From: Polytrichum commune
Taxonomy: Eukaryota > Streptophyta > Polytrichopsida > Polytrichales > Polytrichaceae
DNA length: 64,000 nucleotides
Direction: 5' to 3'
Assembly: GCA_950295325.1 (NCBI GenBank)
Contig: OX485807.1
Location: forward strand, 14,971,001 to 15,035,000
Position numbers and translations under genes: made by a program. The notes below the pieces were generated by a model. The model had not been told where the DNA came from. It saw only the letters and a list, made by a program, of their open reading frames with translations, and did no database searches. Every line of letters begins with the position of its first letter. Position 1 is the stretch's first letter. This document shows positions 1 through 11,255 of the stretch, piece by piece.

Positions 1-70
1 AAGGAGTCACACTCCCTGAATGGTATCCTCTCTTTTTCAGTGGAGAGCCATTCCATCGCATCCTCTTGGA

Positions 71-144
71 CACGTGGCGCTCCTCCGGTGTTCCGATCTG
101 GCAGCCCTATTCACAGCTGGCGCTACAGGGAGCGTGCCACGTGG
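71..144. promoter_or_regulatory. Two G-box/ABRE elements upstream of the LEA gene
   Basis: CACGTGGC lies at 71-78 and the palindrome CCACGTGG at 137-144. Both contain the ACGTG core bound by ABA-activated bZIP factors, and paired ABREs are typical of LEA promoters. They lie about 385 and 315 bp before the proposed ATG at 456. A T-rich stretch with TTTTTTTAATAAA (366-378) could contribute a weak TATA element. Regulation by ABA or dehydration is inferred from motif and gene type only. Confidence 0.55.
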
Positions 145-455
145 TAGAGCGACCATGCACTGCCCCATGCTTGACACTTGGCCCCTCTCCGCTTCAAATG
201 GCATTTTGCATTCTTGTGCAAAAGCATCCCCTCCTGCGATCCCCTTACTGCATCCCTTCAAACTTCCCTCACATCTTGTCCCATCTCATTCACATCGTCT
301 AGGGCACCGTCTCCTGTGGGCCAGTTGTTGAGCTTTCAGGTTGCGAAGATCGAATTTCGTGCGCTTTTTTTAATAAACCCTGGTGTGTGCGGAGATTGTC
401 TGTTTGAGGTTTTTCTTTGTGGGGTGTGTTGAGTAGTTGGAATCCAACCAAAGCT

Positions 456-2029
456 ATGGCAGCCAGGAGAGGAACCAGCCTGTTGAGGCTTCTTCAGCAG
501 AGCACTTCTGTGCAGGTGATATTTTGCTCTTTAAACCATACTGGGTAGAGAGCGGTGTGAATGATTTACGGTCGTATTCAATTTTGGAGGAGTGTGTTGA
601 ATTTTTTGATGTTAGGATGACCAGTAGTATTGATGTCTTGTGGATGTGAGGGTTTGGTGGTTTGGTGGTTCTGTGTCTGGTACGCATGTTCTGTTTCCTG
701 AAGGTTCTTGATGTTGCATTCGTTGATGTCGTAGCACATGGCTTGCTCATCGCTTCCATTGAAATCTGTCAAAAAAAGTAGATATCTAGGCTGGATAGAA
801 TAAAAGCATGTGTCACGGCTTCGGAATTTTGTATCATCATCTTGTTGTGTTAATATTTTGCTATGATTTGCTGAGATGAAGCTTAATGTGTTAATGACAC
901 AGGTAGCAAGGTACCAACCAAACTCTGCGCCTGCTGCACAGCTTGCGACTCCTGCATTCGCAACATCCCCTGCACAGAGCATTCTTCGGCGATTCTTTTC
1001 TGTGGATGACACATATGTATGTCGTGTGGCCCTTTTCTTTTGAAACTTACAAAAGCTCTTGGGTGCATTTCGTTTGCAAGATGTTGTAATGTTCGGTTCG
1101 TGCAAAGGGCGTGCCTGTGCATATCAAACATGCAAGCATTTGTTATAATGATGGTACAATAGTGGAAGATGGCAATTACGAGGCTTACAATGCGAAGAAA
1201 CACTAGTCCCCACATCTCTCGGTTCACATACCCTAGGGTTTTGTAACCTCTACACAGCATCTCTTTTAAAATATGTGAAGTAATCATAGTCACCGGTCTA
1301 AAGCAACTGAATTCGTCATATATCGGTCGTGTAATTCTGAGGTATTGCCAGTAATAAACATGTAAAGAACCAAAGAGTTGTAAAACCTGACGTAATGTCG
1401 GGTGTGGTGTCCAGGCTAGCGCGCAAGATGGCCATCATGTCAAAGAATATGAGAAAGCCAAGATGGTCAATGAGGGCGGGCCTGAACACTCATCGTTCGA
1501 TGACGCTCGGGAGGAAATTACATCGAAATCTAATGTGTCACGTTCTGTTCAGGGCGACGCACAAAGAGCAGCCAACAAGGTGGAAGACAAGGCAGGGGAG
1601 GCAGCACAAAAGGGAAAGGAATACGTGAGAGAGAAATCCGGCAAGGTTAGCGACGCTGCCGGTGACATGAAGGAGAAAGCTAAGGAGACGGTCAACGATG
1701 CAGCTGAGAAAACCTCGGAAACTTGGGAGCAAGCCAAGGATAAGGCCAAAGAGACAGCTGATGGAATGACTGGAAGGGCTCAGCAGACAGCAGATGCTAC
1801 CAAGGGAAAGGCATACGAAACTAAAGCGGAAGGTGAAGGTGTGGCCCAGAAGGTCAAGGAGAGAGCCAGCAAGGAAGTGGACACTGCTAAGGATATGGTG
1901 AAGGATATCCCTTCCAAAACCTCGGAAACAGCTCAAGGATTGAAGGAGGTGGGCGTTGAAGCCGCGAAAGCCATCAAGAGAGATGCAGAGAAGCTTGCTG
2001 AGAAAGTTGGGTTGAAGAGCCGGGACTAA
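456..2029 (+). CDS. Group-3 LEA (LEA_4) protein with a mitochondrial presequence, three exons
   Basis: Proposed exons are 456-515, 903-1016 and 1415-2029, joined by GT-AG introns all in phase 0, giving 262 aa. Exons 1-2 encode a 58-residue leader with no Asp or Glu before residue 55, six Arg, and an RRFFS motif at 49-53 that looks like a mitochondrial processing site. Exon 3 is the LEA body: Lys/Glu/Ala/Thr-rich, without Trp/Cys-rich folds, with repeating 11-residue amphipathic units such as KEKAKETVNDAAEKTSETWE. LEA_4 proteins are disordered when wet and become helical on drying, protecting membranes and enzymes; pea LEAM is the known mitochondrial example. A naive ORF would start at Met 1463, but the frame is open back to the acceptor at 1413-1414 and joins the leader exactly. 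Paired ABREs lie upstream. The family is secure; exons 1-2 are inferred from splice sites and leader character. Confidence 0.82.
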
Positions 2030-3673
2030 ATAATTTGTTCCCAACGCCGAAACAACTGGTGTTGCAAACCACTTTGCCTTGCGATAATGATGTATATCGA
2101 AGAGAATCTGTCAAGTTTTATAGAGATGAAAGTACATTCCTAATCCCATCAGACACGATCTGGTAATGCGGCGGGGTTTTTTTGCTAAATTGCAACTCCC
2201 CGCCTTCACTTTCTGATAGCTTGATCTTGCAAGCTTAGCTGTTCAAAGGCGAACCCTCTGTTCATAAAATTCATGTTCTCAATCCTTCCAAAGTTTCACC
2301 ATTCACCTTGGAGCAGCTGTATCACTGGCATGAAGATCTGTCAGTTTTGTTTTCACTTCACTCTCATGAGCAATGCGCGATTCATGTATTGGAGCATTGA
2401 TGGTCGGCAATGTGGATCATGTAATGCAGTTACGGCATTTTGTATTGATCATTTCTCTCACTGAAATGTGCGAGTTTAATCCTGTCGTCTGTTGAAAAGA
2501 ATGTGCCCTACATTGACTCGTATTTGATTGTAGTATACTATCAGCTGAGTGGATATCTGAATTTTTAACAGTATTGGAGTTGCAAAATCGGTTTCAGAAG
2601 TAATGTGATTGAACTTGGTTAAGCTTTGATGTCTACAGGTTTTGCTTGCAATAACCTACAATTCCAATGGTCAGTTCGCCTAGTGGAGTGTTGATAGGTA
2701 ATTAGCAGTGTTAATTGTTGTCAACTGAATTATCTAATGCAGGTGGCTTAACTTGGGCAACATTTTTGTATATGTCATTTTCAGTGACTGAAGTGTGATT
2801 GAAATATTGTTGGCTTTGGAAAAGAATGTGCCCCTGTGTCGACTCAATGTTGATTGACTTTGAAAATAGCAAAGGTGAGACCTCACAGTATTCTAGTCAT
2901 TAGATTGATATCTGTGTTTCATATAGTTACAGGTACTAATGTGTCATTCACAGATTTTGCTTTGCAATACCTTATGACTACAAAATTGCCGAAGTTTTGG
3001 ATTGCGATTTAATGTCTGCGCAATTTGATTGATGTGCAGTTCTGCTCCAGATGTCCGAGCTTTGCTATTTTATTTTCCCCACTTCACATGCACCAAACAC
3101 CAAGGCTCATTGATGACCTATGAGCCAGAATAGGTACGTAAATTTCATGTCCAACTAATTATGAAAGTAACTTCCAGTGCATGGGCCATTATAACCTAAA
3201 GAGGTGAATGATTTTGAAAGTGACTCCAGTCCACAGTGAATGCGAATGTACTGCAACATGTCACCTAGCTCACTTAATGTAGAGCCTCCCCATGACTGAT
3301 TACTTGAGATTGTGCGTCAGAGCTGGAGAAGTATAAGGTGGTGGAAATTTTTTCCATGTAGGAAGACAGAAATCACAATGACTGGCAAATTTCTTGGTAG
3401 TTTGATTCCTTACATTGAAATTACTGTGAAATTTTGAAGCCCAAAGTTGGCCCGAACACATTACCAATGCCTAGAGTTTGTCGTAACCGCTCATTTTTTG
3501 AGACGAATTTCTCACTTTCGCACTCAAAACCAGGGACATGTGTCATGGCACTATTGATTCTTTGGTGATACCATAACTGAAGTTGGAGACTTAGAAACCA
3601 AGGATTGTTTGTGTGCAAGTTGGCATGAAGGGTTTATTGTAACTACATTTGTGTGAATTTAATTCCACTCATC
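2030..3673. other. Non-coding region downstream of the LEA gene
   Basis: The first few hundred bases are presumably the LEA 3' UTR. A short GCGGGGTTTTTTTGC run with a CCCCGC partner near 2168-2203 could fold. Beyond that I see only AT-rich unique-looking sequence; the 63- and 65-codon ORFs have no recognisable features. Confidence 0.4.
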
Positions 3674-3675
3674 TA

Positions 3676-4099
3676 AGGTGGAAATACCATAACATGTTAA
3701 CTACCCTCTAGCCGTGGACTGGACCGCCGTCATAATGGTGAAGTGCCATTTCTAAAACGGATCATGGCTCGGTGGCAACTTCAATGCGTGTACACTTAGT
3801 GTAGCCAATGGGAGTCAAGTGTCAATGTACTCATGAGGTAACCGATTTAGGCGATATTCTGTATGGAAATGCGGATTACCGTGTTCGGTGTAGGGAGAAT
3901 CTAGTGAACGAATAGGGGGTTGGACAACTTTCCACTTTGAAAAATTGTAGCATTTTTTGTATAGGGCAGACAAATATGAAACAACTTGCATTCATTCTTC
4001 ATGAATCCTTCTTGTCTATATTGGAAAATTATCTCACGATTGTCAGACCAGATCTTCAATGCGAATCACCTTATTTTCACGGGTTGTGGTATTTCTACC
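3676..4099 (+). mobile_element. MITE family A, copy 1 (TA target, about 424 bp)
   Basis: It starts AGGTGGAAATACCATAAC and ends GGTATTTCTACC, flanked by TA on both sides (3674-3675, 4100-4101). Near-identical copies are at 17391-17810 and, inverted, at 32095-32516. There is no coding capacity. TA duplication and length fit a Stowaway/Tc1-mariner-type non-autonomous element. Confidence 0.8.
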
Positions 4100-4466
4100 T
4101 AGTTCGCCATCACTAGCCACAAAAGGCTCCACAAACCACCATCCCATCTCCTTGATCCCGTGCAACTTCCCACCCGTCTCCAACATTTCCGAGCACCCAC
4201 AAATTAGCAACTGCTCCTTCCATTTCCCTCACGTTCTTAGTCGAAGTTGTTGCATGTGGGGTGGATGCCCAAGGTCGAACGAGTTGTTTACAAAATGATG
4301 GTGAGAAGCGGGTTGCGGGAATCGTGTAGGGATTCAATGTTGGTTGTGGTGTTGATGGCAATGTAGAGTGTATTGGGGCTACAAATTGTTGGTATGCATG
4401 CAAAGAAGAGGTGTAAAGAAGAGGTGAAGGGTAGGAATAGCGTCATTCTTGGCAAGGACTTTCCAT

Positions 4467-4559
4467 GATTTGGGTGAACCAACCCATACACTCATTCCTT
4501 GTTGGATGCCTAAACCCTTGCCTCCAAGGAACCAATGTACGGGTTGGTTCGCCCTAGCC
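4467..4559 (+). mobile_element. 93-bp miniature inverted-repeat element, copy 1
   Basis: It starts GATTTGGGTGAACCAACCC and ends GGGTTGGTTCGCCCTAGCC, so its ends can pair over about 18 bp. A second copy of the same 93-bp length lies at 32593-32685 and has a clear 10-bp target duplication. No duplication is visible here. Confidence 0.6.
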
Positions 4560-4662
4560 ACATTCTAGGCACGCTACGCACTTTGCTCTCATTCACATTT
4601 ACGTCCAAGGCGATTTGCTTGTTGCCCCCATACCCTCTCCACTGTATCCACTACCTTCCGCT

Positions 4663-5325
4663 CCCGAGGGGTGGACTTTTCGTACCACGTACGAACTAAG
4701 GTGAGTGTAAGAAGGGGTATTATTTGAGGCATTAGCGTACATAGTATACATAAGGGAGAGGTATTATGTTTCACTAGTAGGCTGGTTTTTTTGAAGTAAA
4801 AGGTAGATGTGTAAAATGGGCCCCTAAGGTTTAGAAAAAAATGACAATAGATGTTAGTTACATCCAATTCACATTTACATTCATTGTTGTCATATGGTCA
4901 TAGTTCTTAATGACTAACATGTATGTTTTTGTTAGGGTTTGCACTTGGATTACAAACTACATGATTTTGGAGCACTCATGGGCTTCTTGAAGTTTTATCT
5001 CTTTGTTTGTTTGATGCAATCGTTAAGTTACATGCCGTGGATGAAAAATGTTCAATGGCTTTCTCATTGGGAAGTGAAAACTAATTTTATATGTGATAAA
5101 GGCCTCTATATTTCATGATTTATATTTTGTCTATGTAGTGCATGCATCAATCACATTTTTTTAAAAAGCTTAGTATAAATACATGAGCCCACTTTCTAGC
5201 ATGCCATTAGTATGTATACATTTTTTTCCTTTCTTTATAGACTTCTCGTTTATAGGGGTTGAATTTCATAGTGACCCACGCACGTCATTTAGGTTTCCAA
5301 TGAAAGTCCACACCCCCCCCCCCCC
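4663..5325 (+). mobile_element. MULE-type MITE, diverged copy
   Basis: The left end CCCGAGGGGTGGACTTTTC and the right end, GAAAGTCCACAC followed by a C run, are the terminal inverted repeats of the element at 37001-37566. Internal stretches also match, for example around 4700-4765 against 37040-37105. The right end has been altered by a poly-C expansion, and no target duplication can be read. Confidence 0.6.
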
Positions 5326-5334
5326 AGGAGCTTT

Positions 5335-5925
5335 TGTTGCTACACTTTGAGGTGCTTTGCTCCTTTCATGGCTTTCTCCGCCTCATGTTGAGCATGAGCT
5401 TCCTCTTGCTCTTGCATTTTCAAAGCCCTCACCTCTGCCAATTGCATCGCTCATGCCTCCCATTGCCATCTCTCCTCTTCTTGTTCGACTTTTTTATTTT
5501 TATTTTTTTTATTCAATTCGGTTTTTCTACACACATTCTTTCCTTTGCTTTTGTTGCGTTGCTTTTGCTTGTTCTTGTTTTGCTACAAATTCTAGGTAGT
5601 CGTTAGAAGTAAGCAATATGGAATTTGTGAAATCCTATAGTGGATCTTGAGGATTCTTGTTCATGCACGGGGTGACTAACGGTAGGGTCAAGAAGTGTGT
5701 GATTGAATTGACGGCTTCAACATTTGGGTCCAAGCCTTCCATCGCCGACGGCATATCAAAATCAGATGGATCCACATAGACGTAATAGTGTTACACACCA
5801 GGTTCTAGTTCCTCAATGAATTTTGCTATCATCTTTTGAGGATGGGAGCAAGCACAGTCAAGTATATGGAAAAAATGCTCCAGTACACTAAAACCATAAT
5901 TGTTTTGGTCAGATGCCTAAAAATA
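5335..5925 (-). pseudogene. Decayed minus-strand coding relic with a coiled-coil end, family unknown
   Basis: Reading down from about 5925, one frame runs to about 5545 with only two nonsense codons and looks like protein: segments such as YVDPSDFDMPSAMEGLDPNV and then a Gln/Lys/Glu-rich stretch (EFVAKQEQAKATQQKQRKE). After another stop and a small frame change, 5500-5335 encodes a second charged helical stretch rich in Glu, Ala and Gln. I do not recognise the family. The order of globular part then coiled coil, with scattered stops, indicates a dead gene rather than chance. It may be linked to the relic at 6060-6662 on the same strand. Confidence 0.35.
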
Positions 5926-6059
5926 GTAGCAAAGTGTTGTTTGAATTGGGATTTTTCTTATGGCGCCTTTTCTTGTTGTGTTAGGTACTCAAATATAAAA
6001 TATTAAGATGAGATCCTCAAAACTTGTTATTTAAAATCAAGTGGAAATGAAATTTTATT

Positions 6060-6662
6060 TTATATTGAGCACATAACAACCTTACATGTGTCAATTAGCC
6101 TCCATTCTTCAGCTGACGAGTATAAAAGCGGCTTGGGAGGGTAGTACACAATACTAGGGTCTACAATATTGGGGTTCATATCCATGTAGCTAGCCTCCTT
6201 CAATACACATTTTAACATAATCAACATCTTGACCATCAACATAGGAAAATGAATAACCAACAACCAAGTCGATGTGAGGGGATCACAAATAACATGTCCC
6301 TTGAAGGGCCTTAAGTATCGGTTGTACTTCAAGGGCACTTTGTTTTCTGACTAGTTCTGTTGCCTACGACCTTCAAACCGTCCCAACATGTGCTTAGAAA
6401 CACAGAAAACGACAAAGTTAGTAGTTGAGGATATTAACCATCTCCATTCATTGTTAATATTAAGGAGATTGCACATAAGTGTCGTGTTGTATGACATGAC
6501 GCAAAGCAAAGGGTTGCATCCATCCAACACACATGGAAGGATATGTTGGACCACCAGGTCGTTAGGAAGGTCAGGGATGTAAGCAACATCCGGGCCCTCA
6601 ATTGTGTATGTTAGGTCCGGACCCTCGTTGACAAGCACAATAAAGTTCCAATTCATTGTCAA
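6060..6662 (-). pseudogene. F-box-like protein relic
   Basis: Two minus-strand ORFs (6662-6351 and 6338-6060) are separated by a stop and a frame change. The first contains LPNDLVVQHILPCVLDG, then NPLL and NINNEWRWLISSTTNFV, which has the spacing of an F-box helix set (LPxDL...ILxxL...W). The second contains GHVICDPLTSTWLLV and LLYSSAEEWRLIDTC, which resemble repeats in F-box-associated or kelch regions. F-box proteins recruit substrates to SCF ubiquitin ligases. The assignment rests on motif resemblance only. The break makes it a pseudogene unless an intron removes 6339-6350. Confidence 0.38.
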
Positions 6663-7127
6663 GCCGAAGGATTCAAGGACGACTTGCTCTAATTAGTTTG
6701 CTTAACTCTATAACCCTTAAACACAACTTCGTGCAAACGCAAGGAACCCCATATTACAATCAAGACTGAAAGAAAATAATGAACAAAACAACTTCATATG
6801 GAGACATCATAGCTGCAAGTGGACTTGATAGAATACAAGGAAATCGTGTACACCTCATTACAATCCCTAACTTGGTATAAAAATGTCTTATAAAAAGCTT
6901 CACACAGAGCTCATTACAGTTGGAAGAGTGTTTCACATTCTTTTTCATTCAATTCCCTAAACTTATAGTCCGCATATGGCCTACCTCACTAAAACTCGCC
7001 TAAATGCGTGCAAGAAAAACCAATCAATGGCAACTCTACCACTAGCAACACACAAAAGAATACCCACATTGGATCGATTCCATTCCAATTCAACAAGACA
7101 TCAAATTCAAGGAAGGTCTCAAAACAT

Positions 7128-8060
7128 CTCTCATGAATCAACATGCAACATCCTGATCTCTCATAATGAACCTGCAAGCATTACTCCCAATTTCAATAGC
7201 CCTCTGGGAAGCAGTCAAGATCATGATCCCTCACGAATCAACATGCAAACATTAGTCCTAGTTTTAGTAGCCCGTTGGGATACAATCAAGATCCTAGTCA
7301 ATCATGGATCAACATGCAAGCATTACTCATCAATTCTAGTGTCCCTACATGCATGACCAACATCACAATCACTCATGAACCAAAATGTAAGCACTACTTC
7401 CAATTTCAACATCCCTTCAACAATACAAACAATATCTTTATCGCTCATGTGCAAGCATTACCATCAATTTCAGTAGCCCTTTGGGCTCCGATCAAGATCC
7501 CGGTCACTCATGATAAAACCAACAAATACTACACTCTAAACTCCGTAGTATCACACCTGTGGCAACCAAAGTGCATGTAATATTACGGAGTTCTGTAGTG
7601 TTAACATGGATGCATGATACTATAGAATTAGTGTAGCATGAGACATTATGGAATATCACAAAGGAGATGCGAGGATAATTTGAAGTTGTTCTCCCGTCAC
7701 CTACGCTAGTGTGGTCCACTCCACTTGGCCTTCCCGGGCGATGTGGCATATGCAGGCACCAACATTCAACAAGTGGCTTAAGAAGAAGAAGAAGAAGACA
7801 CTCCACATGTTGACACATGGCGCAATGCGAGGGTGTGGGTTGACTTCTTGGGTGGTTTACAGTAATGACAAATTTCATGATATAAAGGAGAGAAATGTGA
7901 CAATAAAAAGTGAGATTTGAACTATAAACATCCATTCCCTAGGGTTTCGGGATATTCGAGAGTGTGTGACATTATGGAAGTTGATATTACGGAGTTTAGG
8001 GTGTATTCTCAATTTCAGTAGCCTTTGGGCTACGATCTAGATCCCGATCTATCGTTCCAT
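7128..8060 (+). repeat. Degenerate minisatellite (about 60-70 bp units), split by a MITE
   Basis: Units based on CTCATGAATCAACATGCAA, CATTACTCCCAATTTCA and AGTAGCCCTTTGGG recur about six times between 7128 and 7520. The same phrase resumes at 8006-8055 (TCAATTTCAGTAGCC, TTTGGGCTACGATC). The element at 7530-8005 therefore landed inside an existing array. Confidence 0.6.
7530..8005 (+). mobile_element. MITE family B, copy 1
   Basis: The ends are inverted repeats: TACACTCTAAACTCCGTA at 7530 and TACGGAGTTTAGGGTGTA ending at 8005. A second, shorter copy lies at 29885-30245 and shares internal text (GTGGCAACCAAAGTGCA). No protein is encoded. Confidence 0.65.
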
Positions 8061-9760
8061 TCACACCCTTATTGTTGCGATTCTTAACCCTAACACGGAG
8101 CCAAAGCAATGAGACTTGCGAGGTGGAGACCTCGCTCATCAACTCTTGCTACAATATACACCCTCACTAAAGCATGGGTGGAAATGAAGTTGCCTCTCGG
8201 GGGGGGGGGGGCATTGTGTTAAAAAGTTAAGGATATAGGTGCGAACAACCATTATTTTATAGGGGGGTATTACTTTCAATTCTTTTTTTTTTCACATGCT
8301 ATCATTATGTAAAATTCTACTTTGGGTTAATAGAAAAATGGCTTGCATTACTTATAATTCCAAATTACCTATTATTCCATACCCTATAGTACTTTAAAGA
8401 TGTCCAGTGCCATTTTTTATACCCTATATTACTCTTAAGTTCATTTATAATTTTTAGCCCCCATGTTTTTAAAATACCCTATCATTTGTTCGCACGTATA
8501 TTGCTACTCCAACCAATGACTACCCCCCCCCCAGAGTTGCCTCCCTCAAACGCTTAAGGGTAGGTCGACCCCTAAACCTAAGACTCGGAGCAAGTTAGCC
8601 CAACCGTAGGAAGGTGGAGGTCATCAAAGTTTGACTCTTGGGGACATCACAAGCTACATATTTTTGTAAACCACGTGTGGTTTGGGGTTAATCCAAGATG
8701 GGTTATTTATCTAAGTTTCTTGTATATTCTGCACCTTATTAGTAGATAAAATTATATTATGAGGTCTTTTCCAAGACCCTATAGGTACATATAATTCATA
8801 ACATGAATTTATTTTATAGACTATATTTTGTTAATAAAATTTACCATTTAGAATAATACTGGAATTTTGACTTAACTTGACATTAATCCATTACAAATGA
8901 CAACAATACATTAATGGTATATGCAAATAAAATTGAATGATACTTGATTGCAACATTAAGGCAAATGGAGCTAATTCAAGCAGTTTCCTTAATTGGACAC
9001 CTATTTTTGGTTCCTAATCAATGGTACAATCTCTTTAATTCAGTGGAAGAGTGATAAATGGTGATTTTTAGCCACTGCCTTCGCGATATTTGGGTTACTC
9101 ACCTTCACATAAGTCAAACTACACCCACTAGCCTCCATAATTAGAAGTGGTATCCACCGAGCTATGACACACTTGATTTTTGTGCGCAAGGTGGGCAAAT
9201 CAAGAGGCGACAACTTGGCAAATTAGGAGGCGGTGTATGTTCGTGAGGTCTTGACCAACTTGTATTGTGGGTTTTCCATAATGAAAAGTTAGTTTGGAAA
9301 CATTTTATCTTACATGAACCACTTTAAAGAAATGACACAACTAATATTGGCATTAAACCTAGATTTCATTGGCAAAATGACCCATGTAGAATTTGCTAAT
9401 GATGTCGTCCACTTACACAACATTGCACGATGAAATAATTCCCCCCTGTAACACCATATTGGGAAGTAGAGAGTATTTGATTCGAAAGCCTAGATGAACA
9501 CCTTCCTCAACTCTGATTTCATCAGATTCAAATTTGTTTGTCCTGACTTGTCATTCCTCGAGCTTCTCATGCTCAAATCCATCGGCTGGATGATTCCACA
9601 AAGTTGAAGGTGTCCACATTAGCATCACATGGCTTATCTTGAAACAATCTAACATTATCTTGAAAATCTCAGTGACCACCCCAAGCTTGCCAACATCTAA
9701 ATTTGATGACGTTTAGTCAATTGAGGCAACTTCTCATCCAATCCAAAGACATTCATTGAA
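8061..9760. other. AT-rich region without genes
   Basis: It contains a poly-G run near 8199, a poly-C run near 8522 and several A/T-rich stretches. No ORF of note, repeat with clear ends or splice-linked coding stretch was found. Confidence 0.4.
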
Positions 9761-9764
9761 CCTC

Positions 9765-9965
9765 TACTAATTTGCATTAGGCACAACTTTCTTCACTAGG
9801 CTAAGTGATTTTCGGTACGCAAAGTGTCTTGCATTAGGCTAAGTAATTTGTCTTAGTTTAGCTAATGTGCAATGGGCCCACTATTTTGCATTAGGCTAAC
9901 TAATCTGCTCGCCACTCTGCATTATGTCAACTAATCTGCATTAGGCTAAACATATTGCATTGGGA
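9765..9965 (+). repeat. Short minisatellite based on TGCATTAGGCTAACTAAT
   Basis: About six degenerate copies of a 19-30-bp phrase (TTGCATTAGGCTAAGTAATT and variants) occur here. The spacing is irregular, so it is not a CRISPR-like array. Confidence 0.55.
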
Positions 9966-10340
9966 GCCACTGCCTAGTATTCTATATATGCTACAAAGAT
10001 GGATTCTCATCCGATGGGATGAATGATACTCACTTCATGACTTTTAGTGAGTGTCACCAATCCCCACCAAATAAAGGTCATATGTACATGAAAAGCCACA
10101 TCGTACATCTGAAACACATACAACTTGTTGAAAATTGTTTAATTTGAAGCTATTAATTTATGCCACATCAGCATTTTCAATGTGACATGTGGCACCATCA
10201 CTCGAGGAAACAAATATTCAAACCGATAAGGTACTACAAAATGAGGTTTTTAGCATTCCATTTATATTACAACCATTGTTTGACCCATTGAAGCCCCGAC
10301 GAGCCTTGATAAACTCTCTAGGTAAGCATGCCTAATTTCA

Positions 10341-10890
10341 GTCTCTTAACTTTAACCATATATGTACGATTGGCATGCATGCTCAAAATTTGTGTTCATT
10401 GAGACTCAATAATCAACATCATGAATTGGAGGGACCTATTTGATCATTGAATGAGTACATAACATTATTCAAATCCATAACAATGTTTTGTGGGGATTTA
10501 GAATATTCTATAGAATATTCTCCACATTCAGTCTGAATGTGGGGAATACTCGGTGGAATATTGTCAGTCCCACAAAACATTGTTATGGATATGAACAATG
10601 TTATGTAAGCAAACCTTCAGTCTCCATATACGTATGATTGGCATGCATGCTCAAAATTTGTGTTCATTGAGGCTCAATAATCAACATCATGAATTGGGGG
10701 GACCTATTTGATCATTGAATAAGTACATGACATTATTCAGATCCATAACAATGTTTTGTGGGGTTGAGAATATTTCATGGAATATTTTCCACATTCAATC
10801 TGGATGTGGGGAATATTTTGTGGAGTACTGTCAGTCCCACAAAACACTATTATGGATATGAATAATGTTATGTAAGCAAACCTTCGGTCT
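10341..10890 (+). repeat. 267-bp tandem duplication carrying a 152-bp hairpin element in each unit
   Basis: GATTGGCATGCATGCTCAAA recurs at 10369 and 10636, and AAGCAAACCTTC at 10607 and 10874: both are 267 bp apart. Each unit holds an inverted repeat (10456-10607 and 10724-10874) whose arms pair ATCCATAACAATGTTTTGTG with CACAAAACATTGTTATGGAT. The hairpin looks like a MITE that was duplicated together with its flank. Confidence 0.75.
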
Positions 10891-11121
10891 CACAATGAAT
10901 AAGATGTTCAAACGAGTTACAAAAATTTTGAGAAAAATATCTACGGGCACAATTTGGATGTGTGAATCAACTTCCAGTAAATTCTCATTTCGTGTCCTTC
11001 TTCAGCAGAAAGTTTTCCACTAACTAAGACCCACTTTACCTTATGTAAAATTGCATCACAATAAGCCTAAGTTAGATTCAATCCCATCACAATACAATAA
11101 GGAAACTTATCGATCATCTTG

Positions 11122-11255
11122 GAGGAATTTATGGGATATACCTCAAATGAATAAAGCAAAAACCTGAAGGATCACAACAGGTAACCGGTTGGACTTGGAA
11201 ACACTAGGATTTTGACCGATTATGTCCAAAAGTCTCCTTGGACATTGAGTTGGTT
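11122..11255 (+). mobile_element. Partial copy of the ACCGGTTG-rich 226-bp MITE family C
   Basis: It shares text with 30700-30830 and 52500-52620, including GATATACCTCAAATGAATAA and AACCGGTTGGACTTGGAAAC. The left terminal repeat is missing. Confidence 0.5.

Noticed and set aside
578-1105. 175-aa minus-strand ORF
   Set aside because: It lies antisense to LEA intron 1 and exon 2, has no motif, and the plus-strand exons explain the conservation better.
1538-2044. 168-aa minus-strand ORF
   Set aside because: Antisense shadow of the repetitive LEA exon; Leu/Ser-rich composition mirrors the Lys/Glu codons on the other strand.
5334-5606. 90-aa plus-strand hydrophobic ORF
   Set aside because: It is antisense to a more protein-like coiled-coil relic; its Leu/Phe richness comes from reading that strand backwards.
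7128-7520. Regularly spaced repeats resembling a CRISPR array
   Set aside because: Units are degenerate, contiguous rather than spacer-separated, and lie in a plant nuclear context without cas genes.
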